A stretch of DNA of 64,000 nucleotides from an uncultured Prevotellaceae bacterium (GTDB taxonomy: Bacteria > Bacteroidota > Bacteroidia > Bacteroidales > Bacteroidaceae). The position numbers and the translations under genes were made by a program. Numbering within the stretch: position 1 is the first letter of the stretch; each line of letters begins with the position of its first letter. Below are positions 1 through 10,055 of this stretch, one piece after another. The DNA lies in contig ONDS01000025.1 in assembly GCA_900316685.1 (NCBI GenBank), positions 1-64,000 of the forward strand, given 5' to 3'. Under the pieces are notes generated by a model. The model had not been told where the DNA came from. It searched no databases and saw only the letters and a program-made list of their open reading frames with translations.

Positions 1-77
1 GTAAGGACTTTCCTCAAATTGTTGAAACTTTTCAATGAGATTTCATTCAACGAGTACTCACCAATCTTTCAACACTG

Positions 78-85
78 CAAAGTTA
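78..85 (-). promoter_or_regulatory. Promoter -7 element for a gene left of the window
   Basis: On the minus strand this reads TAACTTTG, a full match to the Bacteroidetes -7 consensus TAnnTTTG. It points out of the left edge, so the gene it serves is not visible. I see no clean -33 TTTG. Confidence 0.4.
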
Positions 86-103
86 GAGTGTAATTCGTTT
101 AAT

Positions 104-146
104 TCGTAGTCGAAAAAATCGTAGTCGAAAAAAATCGTAGTCGAAA
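104..146. repeat. Three near-tandem copies of TCGTAGTCGAAA
   Basis: The 12-nt unit TCGTAGTCGAAA occurs at 104-115, 119-130 and 135-146 (period 15-16), with A-rich linkers. It follows ATTCGTTTAATTCG, the same word family as the arrays at 8.6 and 42.0 kb. No gene is visible in 1-245. Confidence 0.7.
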
Positions 147-191
147 GAAAAATCGTTTTGGAAAAATACACTCCGTTGTCTGGAAAAAGCA

Positions 192-220
192 GTAGAGACG
201 TCACAGCGTGGCGTCTCTAC
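192..220 (-). terminator. Hairpin terminator downstream of eno
   Basis: GTAGAGACG (192-200) pairs perfectly with CGTCTCTAC (212-220) around an 11-nt loop. Read leftward, the stem is followed by TGCTTTTT, so it can serve as an intrinsic terminator for eno, which ends 26 nt away. The stem also resembles small REP-like palindromes dispersed in many bacterial genomes. Confidence 0.65.
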
Positions 221-245
221 GTGCTATTCTAAAAGGATTGACCTC

Positions 246-1580
<1,335 letters not shown>

Positions 1581-1609
1581 TTATGAAACAGGGTTTATTT
1601 TTTCCACCG

Positions 1610-1617
1610 CAAAATTA
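1610..1617 (-). promoter_or_regulatory. Promoter -7 element of eno
   Basis: Minus-strand TAATTTTG fits TAnnTTTG, 57 nt upstream of the eno ATG. The -33 box is not clear. The rest of 1554-1896 is AT-rich divergent promoter DNA with no other feature seen. Confidence 0.5.
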
Positions 1618-1805
1618 CTTCCTTTTTCCCAAATAACGAAATACTTACCTTATTTTAAGATATTTTTAATCAATGGAATTATGTTTTCGCAAGTTCCAGT
1701 TGCTCCTTTGTTTCTTTTCTCCCCCTATAAGCATATCCCATTTTGTAAAAAAAATTAAAATCATTCTTTTCGTTGATGAAAAATCTTAATTGGGGGAATA
1801 GTTTT

Positions 1806-1835
1806 TTTGCTATTACGGAGAAATGCTTATATTTG
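1806..1835 (+). promoter_or_regulatory. Promoter of the Cys-rich small exported protein
   Basis: TTTG (1806-1809), an 18-nt spacer and TATATTTG (1828-1835) make a near-consensus Bacteroidetes promoter 60 nt upstream of the ATG at 1897. Confidence 0.65.
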
Positions 1836-1896
1836 CAAACGAAAAGGGGGATAAAACCTCTAAAAACTAAGTAGAACATATTAAACTAAAGGTAAA

Positions 1897-2439
1897 ATGA
1901 AAAAAATCTTATTGTTTTTCGCCATGCTGGTCACGGTGACCGCTGGCTACGCACAGGATGGCAAACAGTGTTGCGGTAAGTGCAATGACTGCAAGGAAGG
2001 AAAGGAATGCAAGGAATGCAAAGACTGCAAGGACAAGGCTTCCAACGTGGAGCAGTTGACAGCCGATATGGTGAGCCAACTCCAACTCGATGAGAAGCAG
2101 GCCGCACAGCTGAAAGCCCTCAACGAGGAATATGCCGAGGTGCTCCGCGCTCCTGGTCGTCATCATGGTCATGGTCGTTTCCAGCGTGGTCCTCAGCCCT
2201 CTCGTCAGGATATGAGGTCGCAGGCACAGGATGGCGAGCAGGGAGAACTGCAACAGGCTCCGCAGATGAGTCGCAGGGAGGCAAGACCAGGCATGGAACG
2301 CCGCGACGATGGCAAACGCGAACAGATGCGTGCCAAACGCGCCGAATACGAACAGAAGCTCAATGGGATACTCACTGCCGACCAGCAGGAGAAATGGCGC
2401 TCGCTGCGCCCCGCTCCGCGCGGCATGCGCAGACGTTGA
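1897..2439 (+). CDS. Exported Cys-rich protein, DUF4890/CpxP-like
   Basis: 180 residues. Residues 1-19 are a signal peptide ending GYAQ, so the product is probably periplasmic. Residues 25-46 are a run of Cys and Lys (CCGKCNDCKEGKECKECK) with eight Cys in CxxC-type spacing, which looks able to bind metal or form disulfides. The rest is a charged helical protein rich in Gln, Arg and Met. An LTADMVSQLQLDEKQAAQLK segment near 54 and an LTADQQEKWRSL segment near the C-terminus are the paired motifs typical of Spy/CpxP-like and Bacteroidetes DUF4890 proteins. It ends in Arg-rich RGMRRR. Spy/CpxP relatives act as periplasmic chaperones or envelope-stress sensors; a role in metal or envelope stress is inference. 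It has its own promoter and is probably monocistronic. Confidence 0.7.
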   Translation: MKKILLFFAMLVTVTAGYAQDGKQCCGKCNDCKEGKECKECKDCKDKASNVEQLTADMVSQLQLDEKQAAQLKALNEEYAEVLRAPGRHHGHGRFQRGPQPSRQDMRSQAQDGEQGELQQAPQMSRREARPGMERRDDGKREQMRAKRAEYEQKLNGILTADQQEKWRSLRPAPRGMRRR

Positions 2440-2540
2440 CATATCGATTATGCGAACGGCAGCAGTTGGTCTGCTGTCCTTTGAGGTGGCAATGGCATCA
2501 AAACCATTGCCACCTCTTCATTCATAAAAAAATTACCTTT

Positions 2541-2574
2541 TTTGTGCTTTTCTATAGAATATTGTGTATTTTTG
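2541..2574 (+). promoter_or_regulatory. Promoter of the Omp28-like gene
   Basis: TTTG (2541-2544) and TATTTTTG (2567-2574) with a 22-nt spacer lie 44 nt before the ATG at 2619. Because the start site falls after 2574, the much longer upstream reading frame cannot be the true N-terminus. Confidence 0.6.
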
Positions 2575-2618
2575 CAACGAAAAATAGGAAATCATTAACA
2601 ATCATCATAATTTGGCGT

Positions 2619-4598
2619 ATGAAGAAAAAATTACTCTTATTGATGGCTTTGGCCACCGTGTCGCTTGGCATCCAGGCGCAGTTAGTGAAACAACAGATGA
2701 AACCTCAGCAAGGCCCCAAGCCCCATCGCAGCATGGCAGCACCCGCCCTGGCTGAGGGCAACGGCATCTGGTGGGGATACTACGATGGTGTGGGAGAGCG
2801 TAGCGCCTTGGGCGTTCAATCAGCGGAAACCTATTACCAGGCCATACGTATCGATCCCACCAACGCGACGTTGGTCGGCAAGACGATTACCAAGGTGCGC
2901 ATCTACCTGCGCGAGCTCAGAATTCTGGATGGAGTGTCGCTGTGGTTGTCCACTACCTTACCCGACACACCGAAAGATGCCGATGTGGCGCTCGTCGAAC
3001 TGAAGACAGATGAACTCAGCGGTGGCGACGAGGGCGACTATTACAATGGCATGCCCACGGATATCACCCTGCCCTCTCCCTACACCGTGACGGAGAAGGG
3101 AGTATATGTCGGTCTCACCTATACCGTCACCGACGCATCGTCGAATGCGGGTCAATACCCCATCGTCACCACTTATGGAGTGGATGAGGTGCCTAATGCC
3201 CTCTTCCTCAAGACATCGTTGAGCGTTCCCACATGGGAAGACATGTCGCAACAAGGGTTTGGCAACCTTGCCATGCAACTCTTCGTCGAAGGTGACTTTG
3301 CCGGCAACGGGGCCAGCGTCGTAGGTGTCGATGAGTTGGTGGTGGCTTCCGGACAGACCGTCAACCGCAATGTGACGTTCAACAACGCCGGCTCCAACGG
3401 TATCTCGTCTATCGATTATACGATAACAGCCGGTGGCGTGGAAAGCGAGCTGCAGCATCTTGACCTGCCCGCACCCTTTGGTATCTTCGGCGGCAACGTG
3501 GCTGTGAAACTGCCGTTTACGGGTGCCGAAGAGGCTGGCAAGAGCCAAGTGACCATCAGCGTGAAGAAAGTGAACGGTGAGGACAACGAAGTGACCGAGG
3601 GTGCTTCCTTCACCACCGAGATGACCACGGTGGCTCGGAAGGTGGAGCGCAAGGCGGTAGTGGAGGAATTCACAGGCTTGACCTGTGGATGGTGTCCGCG
3701 TGGCATCGTGGGTATGGAAAAGGCGCGCGAGCATTTCGGCGACCAGTTCATCGGCATAGCCGTGCATGGATTCTCCTCGGCCTCTACCGATGCCATGACT
3801 TATCTCAATACCGGTGCCTATGCCCGTATCTTCAGCGGTTCGGCTCCTGCCTGCCATCTCAACCGCTCTTACGGCGAGATTGACCCGAAGGAGGGTTATA
3901 GCGGCTCCATCATCAGTGATATACAGGAAGATTTGGACAATGTGGCTGCCAAGGTGGATGTATCCGTAGATGGTGAGTTCAGCGAGGACAACAAGAAGGT
4001 GAATGCACACGCTCAGGTGGAGGCACTCTCCGACGACAGCTATACCGTGGCCTTCGCCGTGGTGGCCGACGGCCTCTCCGGCTCGGGCTCGGGATGGATT
4101 CAGTATAACTACTACTACCAATATACACCGGCACAGGTTGGCGACCCTGATTTGATGGAATTCTGTAAGGGAGGCTCCTATGGCAAGTCTTCCGTCCCGG
4201 GTCTGAAGTTCAATGATGCGATGATGGTGAGCTCCTACGTCAGTGGCAACAACAAGGTGGAGACCCTCGGCACCATGACCACAGGTCAGGTGGAGGAGCG
4301 TGAGTACACGCTCACCTTGCCCACCAGGACCTCGCTGAAGACCGCTCTCGCCTCGGCCATCGAGGAGGGTAGGGTCTATATCGTGGCGTTGGTTATCGAT
4401 GGTAACGGACGCATCACCAATGCCGCCAAGGCTCAGGTGCAGGCTGCCACGACCGCCATACAGGGCGTTTCCTCCAACACCGGCACCACCGAGGTGGCTC
4501 GCTACAATGCCGACGGCGTGCGTCTGCAAGCACCCGCCCGCGGCATCAACATCGTCCGCATGAGCGACGGCACCGTCCGTAAGGTCGTGGTGGAATGA
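2619..4598 (+). CDS. Secreted thioredoxin-like (Omp28-type) protein with T9SS-like C-terminus
   Basis: 659 residues from the ATG at 2619, chosen because it begins a clean signal peptide (MKKKLLLLMALATVSLGIQAQ) just downstream of a promoter. The N-terminal half looks like a beta-sandwich. A thioredoxin-like domain follows at about residues 340-520, with VVEEFTGLTCGWCPRG carrying a CxxC redox motif, as in Omp28-related outer-membrane proteins. The last about 40 residues (ARYNADGVRLQAPARGINIV and a final basic VRKVVVE) look like a type A T9SS sorting domain, so surface export is likely; sprA in this window supports a functional T9SS. Redox activity is inferred from the CxxC only. The substrate is unknown. 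Confidence 0.75.
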   Translation: MKKKLLLLMALATVSLGIQAQLVKQQMKPQQGPKPHRSMAAPALAEGNGIWWGYYDGVGERSALGVQSAETYYQAIRIDPTNATLVGKTITKVRIYLRELRILDGVSLWLSTTLPDTPKDADVALVELKTDELSGGDEGDYYNGMPTDITLPSPYTVTEKGVYVGLTYTVTDASSNAGQYPIVTTYGVDEVPNALFLKTSLSVPTWEDMSQQGFGNLAMQLFVEGDFAGNGASVVGVDELVVASGQTVNRNVTFNNAGSNGISSIDYTITAGGVESELQHLDLPAPFGIFGGNVAVKLPFTGAEEAGKSQVTISVKKVNGEDNEVTEGASFTTEMTTVARKVERKAVVEEFTGLTCGWCPRGIVGMEKAREHFGDQFIGIAVHGFSSASTDAMTYLNTGAYARIFSGSAPACHLNRSYGEIDPKEGYSGSIISDIQEDLDNVAAKVDVSVDGEFSEDNKKVNAHAQVEALSDDSYTVAFAVVADGLSGSGSGWIQYNYYYQYTPAQVGDPDLMEFCKGGSYGKSSVPGLKFNDAMMVSSYVSGNNKVETLGTMTTGQVEEREYTLTLPTRTSLKTALASAIEEGRVYIVALVIDGNGRITNAAKAQVQAATTAIQGVSSNTGTTEVARYNADGVRLQAPARGINIVRMSDGTVRKVVVE

Positions 4599-4611
4599 AC
4601 TCAGATTTTTG

Positions 4612-4850
4612 AGTTTTGAATGTTGAATATTGAATTGTCGCCTACGGCGATGAACGAATTATTCAATGTAGAATTTTCGGAAGTTAGCATAATGTAAATA
4701 ATTAGAGGATGTGCCCGTTTTGACACACCCTCTTTTTTATGTAAATACAGAATGAAGGGTCAGCTCAATCATTCAACATTCAAAAAATCAACATTCAATC
4801 ATCGCGCAGCGATAATTCAAAAACCAACATTCAACATTCAACACTTAAAA
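4612..4850. repeat. Mirror-arranged TTGAATGTTGAAT word arrays
   Basis: On the plus strand 4614-4636 repeats TTGAATGTTGAATATTGAAT and ends in a mini-hairpin TCGCCTACGGCGA. At 4765-4850 the complementary words (ATTCAACATTCAA) surround a second mini-hairpin ATCGCGCAGCGAT. The two arrays point toward each other around the terminator, so each follows the stop codon of one of two convergent genes in the same sense. No gene is visible in this gap. Confidence 0.6.
4704..4738 (+). terminator. Intrinsic terminator after the Omp28-like gene
   Basis: AGAGGATGTG (4704-4713) pairs with CACACCCTCT (4724-4733) with one mismatch, followed by TTTTTT. It is correctly placed for the plus-strand gene ending at 4598. 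Confidence 0.75.
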
Positions 4851-4851
4851 C

Positions 4852-7041
4852 TCATCTGATGAACAGCAGTTCGCGATATTTCGGCAGTGTCCAGCACTCG
4901 TCGCTCACGATCAGCTCCAACTTGTCTATCTCATAGCGTATCTCCTCAATCTTGGGAGCCACGGTGTCGTGGTAGGCAATGGCTTTCTCGCGCACCGATT
5001 CGATGCGGTTGGCCACCTTGCGGGCTTCCACCAACTCCTCCACACCTTCTTCTATGCGGTGACTGCGTTGGGCTATCTCCTTGATGATCTTCTTGTTGCG
5101 CACTGTCAACTCGTCGGCCTCGGCATGGTCGAAGATGGCGTACATATTCTGCACATTCTGCGCCAACTGGCTCTGGTAGTGGGTCACCACGGGGATGATA
5201 TGGTTCATCGACAGGTCGCCCATCACACGGGCCTCTATCTGTATCTTCTTCGTGTAGGTCTCCCACTTCACCTCGTTGCGGGCGGCCAACTCCTTGCGGT
5301 TCATCACGTTCATACGCTCAAACATCGCCACGGTGTCGTCGTCTAAGTAACGGTCGAAGATAAGCGGACAACTGGTCTCCACATCCAACCCGCGCCTCGT
5401 GGCTTCCTCCACCCATTCGTCGCTGTAGCCGTTGCCGTCGAAATGGATGGGTTTGCAGGTCTTGATGTCGGCACGCAGCACATCGATGATGGCGGAGGTC
5501 TGCTCGGCGCCTCCCGCCACAAGGGCGTCTACACGTTGCTTAAAGTCTGTCAGTGCCTCGGCTACGGCGGTGTTCAGGGCTATCAGCGCGCTGGCACAGT
5601 TGGCCTCGGCACCCACGGCACGGAACTCGAAGCGGTTGCCGGTGAAGGCGAAGGGAGAGGTGCGGTTGCGGTCGGTATTGTCGATGAGCAACTCGGGTAT
5701 CTCGGGGATGTCGAGCTCCATCTTCTGCTTGCCCGCCATGATGAACAGGTCTTCCTTGTCGGCTCGCTCGATATGGTCGAGCAGTTCGCTGATTTGCTTG
5801 CCGAGGAAGGAGGAGATGATGGCTGGCGGAGCCTCGTTGGCACCTAAGCGGTGGGCGTTGGTGGCACTCATGATCGAAGCCTTCAACAGTCCGTTGTGGC
5901 GGTAGACGCCCATCAGCGTCTCTACGATGAACACCACGAAGCGCAGGTTCTGCTCCGGGGTCTTGCCGGGGGCGTGCAGCAGCACGCCGGTGTCGGTGCT
6001 CAGGCTCCAGTTGTTGTGCTTGCCCGAGCCGTTGATGCCGGCGAAGGGCTTTTCATGGAGCAGGGCGCGGAAACCATGCTTGCGGGCCACGCGCTTCATC
6101 AGCGACATGAGCAGCATGTTATGGTCGACGGCCAGGTTGGTCTCTTCATAGATAGGTGCCAACTCAAACTGGTTGGGTGCCACCTCGTTGTGACGGGTCT
6201 TGCAGGGGATGCCCAGTTCCAAGGCCTGTATCTCCAGGTCTTTCATGAACGCCTGCACGCGGTCGGGGATGATACCGAAATAGTGGTCGTCCATCTGCTG
6301 GTTCTTGGCGGAGTCGTGCCCCATCAGCGTACGACCGGTGAGCATCAGGTCGGGTCGGGCGGAATACAGTCCCTCGTCGACGAGGAAATACTCCTGTTCC
6401 CAACCTAAGTTCGAGGTCACCTTCTTCACCTGGGGGTCAAAATAACGGGCCACGGCCACGGCGGCCTCGCTCACCGCACGTATCGACCGCTTCAGCGGGG
6501 CCTTGTAGTCGAGGGCCTCCCCGGTATAAGAGATGAAGATGGTGGGGATGCAGAGGGTATCGTCGATGATGAACACGGGCGAGGTGGGGTCCCATGCCGA
6601 ATAACCACGGGCCTCGAAGGTGGCGCGGATGCCACCCGAGGGGAACGACGAAGCGTCGGGCTCCTGCTGAACGAGCAACTTGCCGCTGAACTCCTCTATC
6701 ATGCCTCCCTTGCCATCGTGCTCGATAAAGGCATCGTGTTTCTCGGCGGTACCCTCGGTCAGTGGCTGGAACCAGTGGGTGTAGTGGGTCACGCCGTTCT
6801 CCTCGGCCCACTGTTGCATGCCCGAAGCCACGGCATTGGCGATGCTGCGGTCGAGGGGAGCGCCATTGTCGATCACGTCAATCAGTTTCTCATATACGTC
6901 GCGCTGTAGGTATTTGAACATCTTGGCGCGCGTGAACACTTTCCTGGCGAAATACTCTGAAGGACGCACTGCCGGAGTACTAACCTCCACCGGCTTTTTG
7001 GTAAAGGCTTCCTCCACCACTTGGAATCTTAAATTTGGCAT
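4852..7041 (-). CDS. glnN: Glutamine synthetase type III, copy 1
   Basis: ATP-dependent ligation of ammonia to glutamate in the cytoplasm. At 729 residues it has the length of the GSIII (GlnN) family, much longer than GlnA. Visible motifs include THWFQPLTEGTAEKHD near residue 100, SSFPSGGIRATFEARGY, NLGWEQEYFLVDE (metal ligands), NEVAPNQFELAP, the glutamate-loop motif INGSGKHNNWSLST and NRTSPFAFTGNRFEFR. It closely resembles the second copy at 16.5-18.8 kb but lacks the insertion that copy carries near residue 530. It lies 106 nt downstream of rseP on the same strand, across a tandem-repeat gap, and has no recognisable TAnnTTTG promoter there. It may be read from upstream or use another promoter type. 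It is not part of the gltB operon. Confidence 0.95.
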   Translation of the reverse strand: MPNLRFQVVEEAFTKKPVEVSTPAVRPSEYFARKVFTRAKMFKYLQRDVYEKLIDVIDNGAPLDRSIANAVASGMQQWAEENGVTHYTHWFQPLTEGTAEKHDAFIEHDGKGGMIEEFSGKLLVQQEPDASSFPSGGIRATFEARGYSAWDPTSPVFIIDDTLCIPTIFISYTGEALDYKAPLKRSIRAVSEAAVAVARYFDPQVKKVTSNLGWEQEYFLVDEGLYSARPDLMLTGRTLMGHDSAKNQQMDDHYFGIIPDRVQAFMKDLEIQALELGIPCKTRHNEVAPNQFELAPIYEETNLAVDHNMLLMSLMKRVARKHGFRALLHEKPFAGINGSGKHNNWSLSTDTGVLLHAPGKTPEQNLRFVVFIVETLMGVYRHNGLLKASIMSATNAHRLGANEAPPAIISSFLGKQISELLDHIERADKEDLFIMAGKQKMELDIPEIPELLIDNTDRNRTSPFAFTGNRFEFRAVGAEANCASALIALNTAVAEALTDFKQRVDALVAGGAEQTSAIIDVLRADIKTCKPIHFDGNGYSDEWVEEATRRGLDVETSCPLIFDRYLDDDTVAMFERMNVMNRKELAARNEVKWETYTKKIQIEARVMGDLSMNHIIPVVTHYQSQLAQNVQNMYAIFDHAEADELTVRNKKIIKEIAQRSHRIEEGVEELVEARKVANRIESVREKAIAYHDTVAPKIEEIRYEIDKLELIVSDECWTLPKYRELLFIR

Positions 7042-7100
7042 TTATTTAAATGTGAAATATGAAATTTGAATGACGTAATGTCGTAATCGAAAGTCGTAAT

Positions 7101-7135
7101 AACGTTATAACGATATAACGTGATAACGAAATAAC
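7101..7135. repeat. 8-bp tandem repeat upstream of glnN copy 1
   Basis: AACGTTAT, AACGATAT, AACGTGAT, AACGAAAT and a final AAC: four contiguous 8-bp units differing in the last four bases. GTCGTAAT words precede it at 7080-7100. It occupies the leader of glnN copy 1. Confidence 0.7.
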
Positions 7136-7147
7136 TGAACTCCCGAA

Positions 7148-8539
7148 TCACATCACTCCTATCCACCGGAGGATATCGTTGAGGTTGGCCACCACCATGA
7201 GGAGGAGCAACAGGCCGATACCGATATATTCGGCCCATATCATGAATTTCTCACTCGGCTTGCGGCCGGTGATCATCTCCCATAGCAGGAACAGCACATG
7301 ACCACCGTCGAGGGCGGGGATGGGCAGGATGTTCATGAAGGCCAGGATGATACTCAGGAAGGCGGTCATACGCCAGAACATCATCCAGTCCCACTCGGCA
7401 GGGAACAGGCTGCCGATGGCGCCGAAGCCACCCAGTGACTTGGCTCCGTCGGCGGTGAACACATACTTCATATCGTCGACATAGCCTCGCAACACGCCGA
7501 TGCCGTATTTGATGCCGGCGGGGAAACTCTCGAAGAAGCCATACTCCAGATGGGTCTCCTTATAATAATCGTAGATGCTCGACTGCGCCACACCCAGTTT
7601 CAGGTCGGGGCTGAGCGTCACCTGTGTGGTGTCGGTGGTTCCCGTGGCCTTATGCAGGATGGCGATGGTGGCTTTCCTGATGGCCAGACTGTCGGCGGCA
7701 GTGGTCTTGCTCGCCAGCACATCCGACAGACGACCCACCTCGTAGGTGTACTCGTTCCATGAGTCTACGCTCTTGCCGTTCACTGCTACTATCTTGTCGC
7801 CTTTCTGCAAGCCGATGGAGGCGGCAGGCGACTCGGGCATCACACTGTCGATGTCGGCAGGTACCAAGGGAGCCACGAACGTGGGTTGCGTCTTGATCAT
7901 GTTGAGCAGGTTGAGCTCCTCCTTGATGGGCAGGCTCATCTGCTTGCCGTCGCGGATGAGGTCCACGCGCGTAGCGTCGGTGAGCGAACGGTAGAGGTCG
8001 ACGTCGAATTTCGTAAACGTCTTCTTGTCGGTGCCCAACAGGATATCGCCGTCCTTGAAACCCATGGCCTTGGCTTCCTCGTTGAACTTCATACCCATGC
8101 TCATGTCGCGGGTCTGGATATAGGAGTCGCCCCAGTAGAAGAGCACCATCGAATAGATGAACAGCGCCAAGAGGAAATTGACGAGCACGCCGCCGATCAT
8201 GATGAGCAAACGCTGCCAAGCGGGTTTGGTGCGGAATTCCCATGGCTGCGGCGGCTGCTTCATCTGCTCCACATCCATCGACTCGTCTATCATACCGGCT
8301 ATCTTACAATAGCCGCCAAGGGGCAACCAACCAATACCGTATGTGGTGTCGCTCTTCTTCGGTTTCCATTTAAACAGGCTGCCATTCCACTTGCCGATGC
8401 TCGGGTCGAAGAACATGTAGAACTTTTCCACCCTCACACCGAAAAGCTTAGAGAAGAAGAAGTGGCCTCCTTCGTGCAGCAATACAAGGATGGAGATAGA
8501 CAGCAGAAACTGTAATAATCGTATCAGAAATACTTCCAT
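7148..8539 (-). CDS. rseP: Site-2 intramembrane zinc protease, RseP family
   Basis: Inner-membrane M50 metalloprotease that cleaves transmembrane substrates such as anti-sigma factors or signal-peptide remnants. The 463 residues match the family. The N-terminal membrane helix holds the zinc site HEGGH (an HExxH form) near residue 22, a PDZ domain includes VMPESPAASIGLQKGDKIVAVNGK near the middle, and the C-terminal membrane part has the third zinc ligand motif NILPIPALDGGH. A second GDILLGTD stretch before it suggests two PDZ-like modules. It follows dxr on the minus strand across a 190-nt word-array gap. The order murA-rimM-dxr-rseP is one I recall from other Bacteroidetes. The actual substrate here is unknown. 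Confidence 0.95.
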   Translation of the reverse strand: MEVFLIRLLQFLLSISILVLLHEGGHFFFSKLFGVRVEKFYMFFDPSIGKWNGSLFKWKPKKSDTTYGIGWLPLGGYCKIAGMIDESMDVEQMKQPPQPWEFRTKPAWQRLLIMIGGVLVNFLLALFIYSMVLFYWGDSYIQTRDMSMGMKFNEEAKAMGFKDGDILLGTDKKTFTKFDVDLYRSLTDATRVDLIRDGKQMSLPIKEELNLLNMIKTQPTFVAPLVPADIDSVMPESPAASIGLQKGDKIVAVNGKSVDSWNEYTYEVGRLSDVLASKTTAADSLAIRKATIAILHKATGTTDTTQVTLSPDLKLGVAQSSIYDYYKETHLEYGFFESFPAGIKYGIGVLRGYVDDMKYVFTADGAKSLGGFGAIGSLFPAEWDWMMFWRMTAFLSIILAFMNILPIPALDGGHVLFLLWEMITGRKPSEKFMIWAEYIGIGLLLLLMVVANLNDILRWIGVM

Positions 8540-8563
8540 GTGTGATTCTTTTATAGGAGTTCA

Positions 8564-8741
8564 GGAGTTCAGACGTTAGTCTCCCGTCTCATCCTTTGTT
8601 TTCTTATTCGTGAAATTCGTTTAATTCGTTGTTAGGAAAGAAATGGGGATAATTGGAATAATTATTCAAGAATTAGGGATTTATTCGTGAAATTCGTCTC
8701 ATCCGTTGTTTCTCATTCGTGAAATTCGTTTAATTCGTTGT
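8564..8741. repeat. ATTCGTT word array between rseP and dxr
   Basis: Three imperfect copies of ATTCGTGAAATTCGTTTAAT-type sequence with TTCGTTGTT tails lie between 8609 and 8741, preceded by GGAGTTCAGACGTTAGT at 8564-8580. The last copy runs into dxr and supplies its final Thr-Thr-Asn codons and TAA stop (8730-8741). Confidence 0.7.
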
Positions 8742-9893
8742 TTTTAATAGTTCCTCTTCCGCGATGCGTCGTGCCTCGGCGTCGGTGGCCACGTAGGTGT
8801 CGTAGTCGGGCGTGGCATCGAAAGTGGCGCGTTGCATGGTCTTGGCGATGATCTCGCCCATGTCGAGGAACGAGCAACGCTCTTCGAGGAAAGCCCGGTT
8901 CACCACCTCATTGGCGGCGTTGACGATGCAAGGCATGTTGCCACCACGGTTCATGGCTTCGAAGGCCAAGGCCAAGCAACGGAACTTCTCCACGTCGGGC
9001 TCGAAAAACTCCAAGGGGTGACGGGTCAGGTCAAGACGCTCGGAGGTGAGCGGCAGACGCTCGGGGAAGGAGAAGGCATACTGGATAGGCAGGCGCATGT
9101 CGGGCACGCCGAGCTGGGCCTTCACCGCTCCGTCGGCAAACTGCACGGCACTGTGCACGATGCTCTGGGGGTGGACAAGCACCTGGATGCGGTCCACGGG
9201 CACACCGAAGAGCCATGAGGCTTCCATCACCTCGAACCCTTTGTTCATCATCGTGGCGCTGTCGATGGTGATCTTGGCTCCCATGTCCCAAGTGGGATGG
9301 CGGAGCGCGTCGTTCTTCGTCACATGGGCCAGTTGCTCCATCGTGTAGGTGCGGAAAGGACCGCCACTGGCGGTGAGCAGTATCTTCTCTATCTCGTTGT
9401 CACCCTCGCCCACGATGCTCTGAAAGATGGCGGAGTGCTCGCTATCGACGGGCAGGATGGGCACATGGTGCTCCTGTGCCAGTCGGCACACCAATTCGCC
9501 AGCCACCACCAGCGTCTCCTTGTTGGCTAAGCATATCTTCTTGCGGGCACGGATGGCATGGAGGGTGGGCGACAGGCCGGCGAAACCGACCATGGCGGTG
9601 AGCACCATGTCGATGGGCCCGGCCTCGACAATCTCGTCAAGGGCCTGACGACCGGCATATACCTTCACGTCGGGCATGTCGGCGAGCAACGCCGTCAGTG
9701 GCTCGTAATAGGTGTCGTCGGCTATGACCACCGCCGCGGGATGGAAACGGTGGGCTTGTTCGGCCAACTGCTCATAACGGCGGTTGGCCGTCAGACAATA
9801 GGCCTCATAACGGTCGGGATGCTGGGCGATGACGTCTAAGGCCTGTGTCCCTATCGACCCGGTGGAACCGAGTATACATATCTGTTGTTTCAT
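8730..9893 (-). CDS. dxr: 1-deoxy-D-xylulose 5-phosphate reductoisomerase
   Basis: Second step of the MEP isoprenoid pathway: NADPH-dependent rearrangement and reduction of DXP to MEP, in the cytoplasm. 387 residues, normal length. Visible are the NADPH-binding start ILGSTGSIGTQALDVI, LANKETLVVAGE, the metal/substrate block LPVDSEHSAIFQ, LTASGGPFR, and PTWDMGAKITIDSATMMNKGFEVMEA followed by a VLVHPQSIVHS block. The C-terminal residues TTN and the stop codon are encoded by an ATTCGTT array unit. It sits in the minus-strand run tsaB-DUF4290-murA-rimM-dxr-rseP. Confidence 0.97.
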   Translation of the reverse strand: MKQQICILGSTGSIGTQALDVIAQHPDRYEAYCLTANRRYEQLAEQAHRFHPAAVVIADDTYYEPLTALLADMPDVKVYAGRQALDEIVEAGPIDMVLTAMVGFAGLSPTLHAIRARKKICLANKETLVVAGELVCRLAQEHHVPILPVDSEHSAIFQSIVGEGDNEIEKILLTASGGPFRTYTMEQLAHVTKNDALRHPTWDMGAKITIDSATMMNKGFEVMEASWLFGVPVDRIQVLVHPQSIVHSAVQFADGAVKAQLGVPDMRLPIQYAFSFPERLPLTSERLDLTRHPLEFFEPDVEKFRCLALAFEAMNRGGNMPCIVNAANEVVNRAFLEERCSFLDMGEIIAKTMQRATFDATPDYDTYVATDAEARRIAEEELLKTTN

Positions 9894-9904
9894 TTCTCTT
9901 TATT

Positions 9905-10055
9905 ATCAGGAGTTCAAGAGTTCGGGAGTTCAGAAGTTCAGGAGTTCGGGAGTTCAGACATTAGTCCAGAACCTCATTGTCTTCATTAGACGGAGTAATC
10001 TCTCACCCCTTACTTCTCACCCCTCACCTCTCAAATATCACCTCTCACATCTCCA
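9905..10055. repeat. GAGTTCA and CTCACCT word arrays between dxr and rimM
   Basis: 9907-9965 repeats GGAGTTCAAGAGTTCGGGAG-like words and ends in GGAGTTCAGACATTAGT, matching 8564-8580 and, inverted, 53457-53473. 10001-10055 is a CTCACCCCT/CTCACCTCT array that runs into rimM and contributes its stop codon at 10045-10047. Confidence 0.65.

Noticed and set aside
2394-2618. N-terminal extension of the Omp28-like protein overlapping the previous gene
   Set aside because: It crosses the promoter at 2541-2574 and lacks a signal peptide; the ATG at 2619 begins a typical one.
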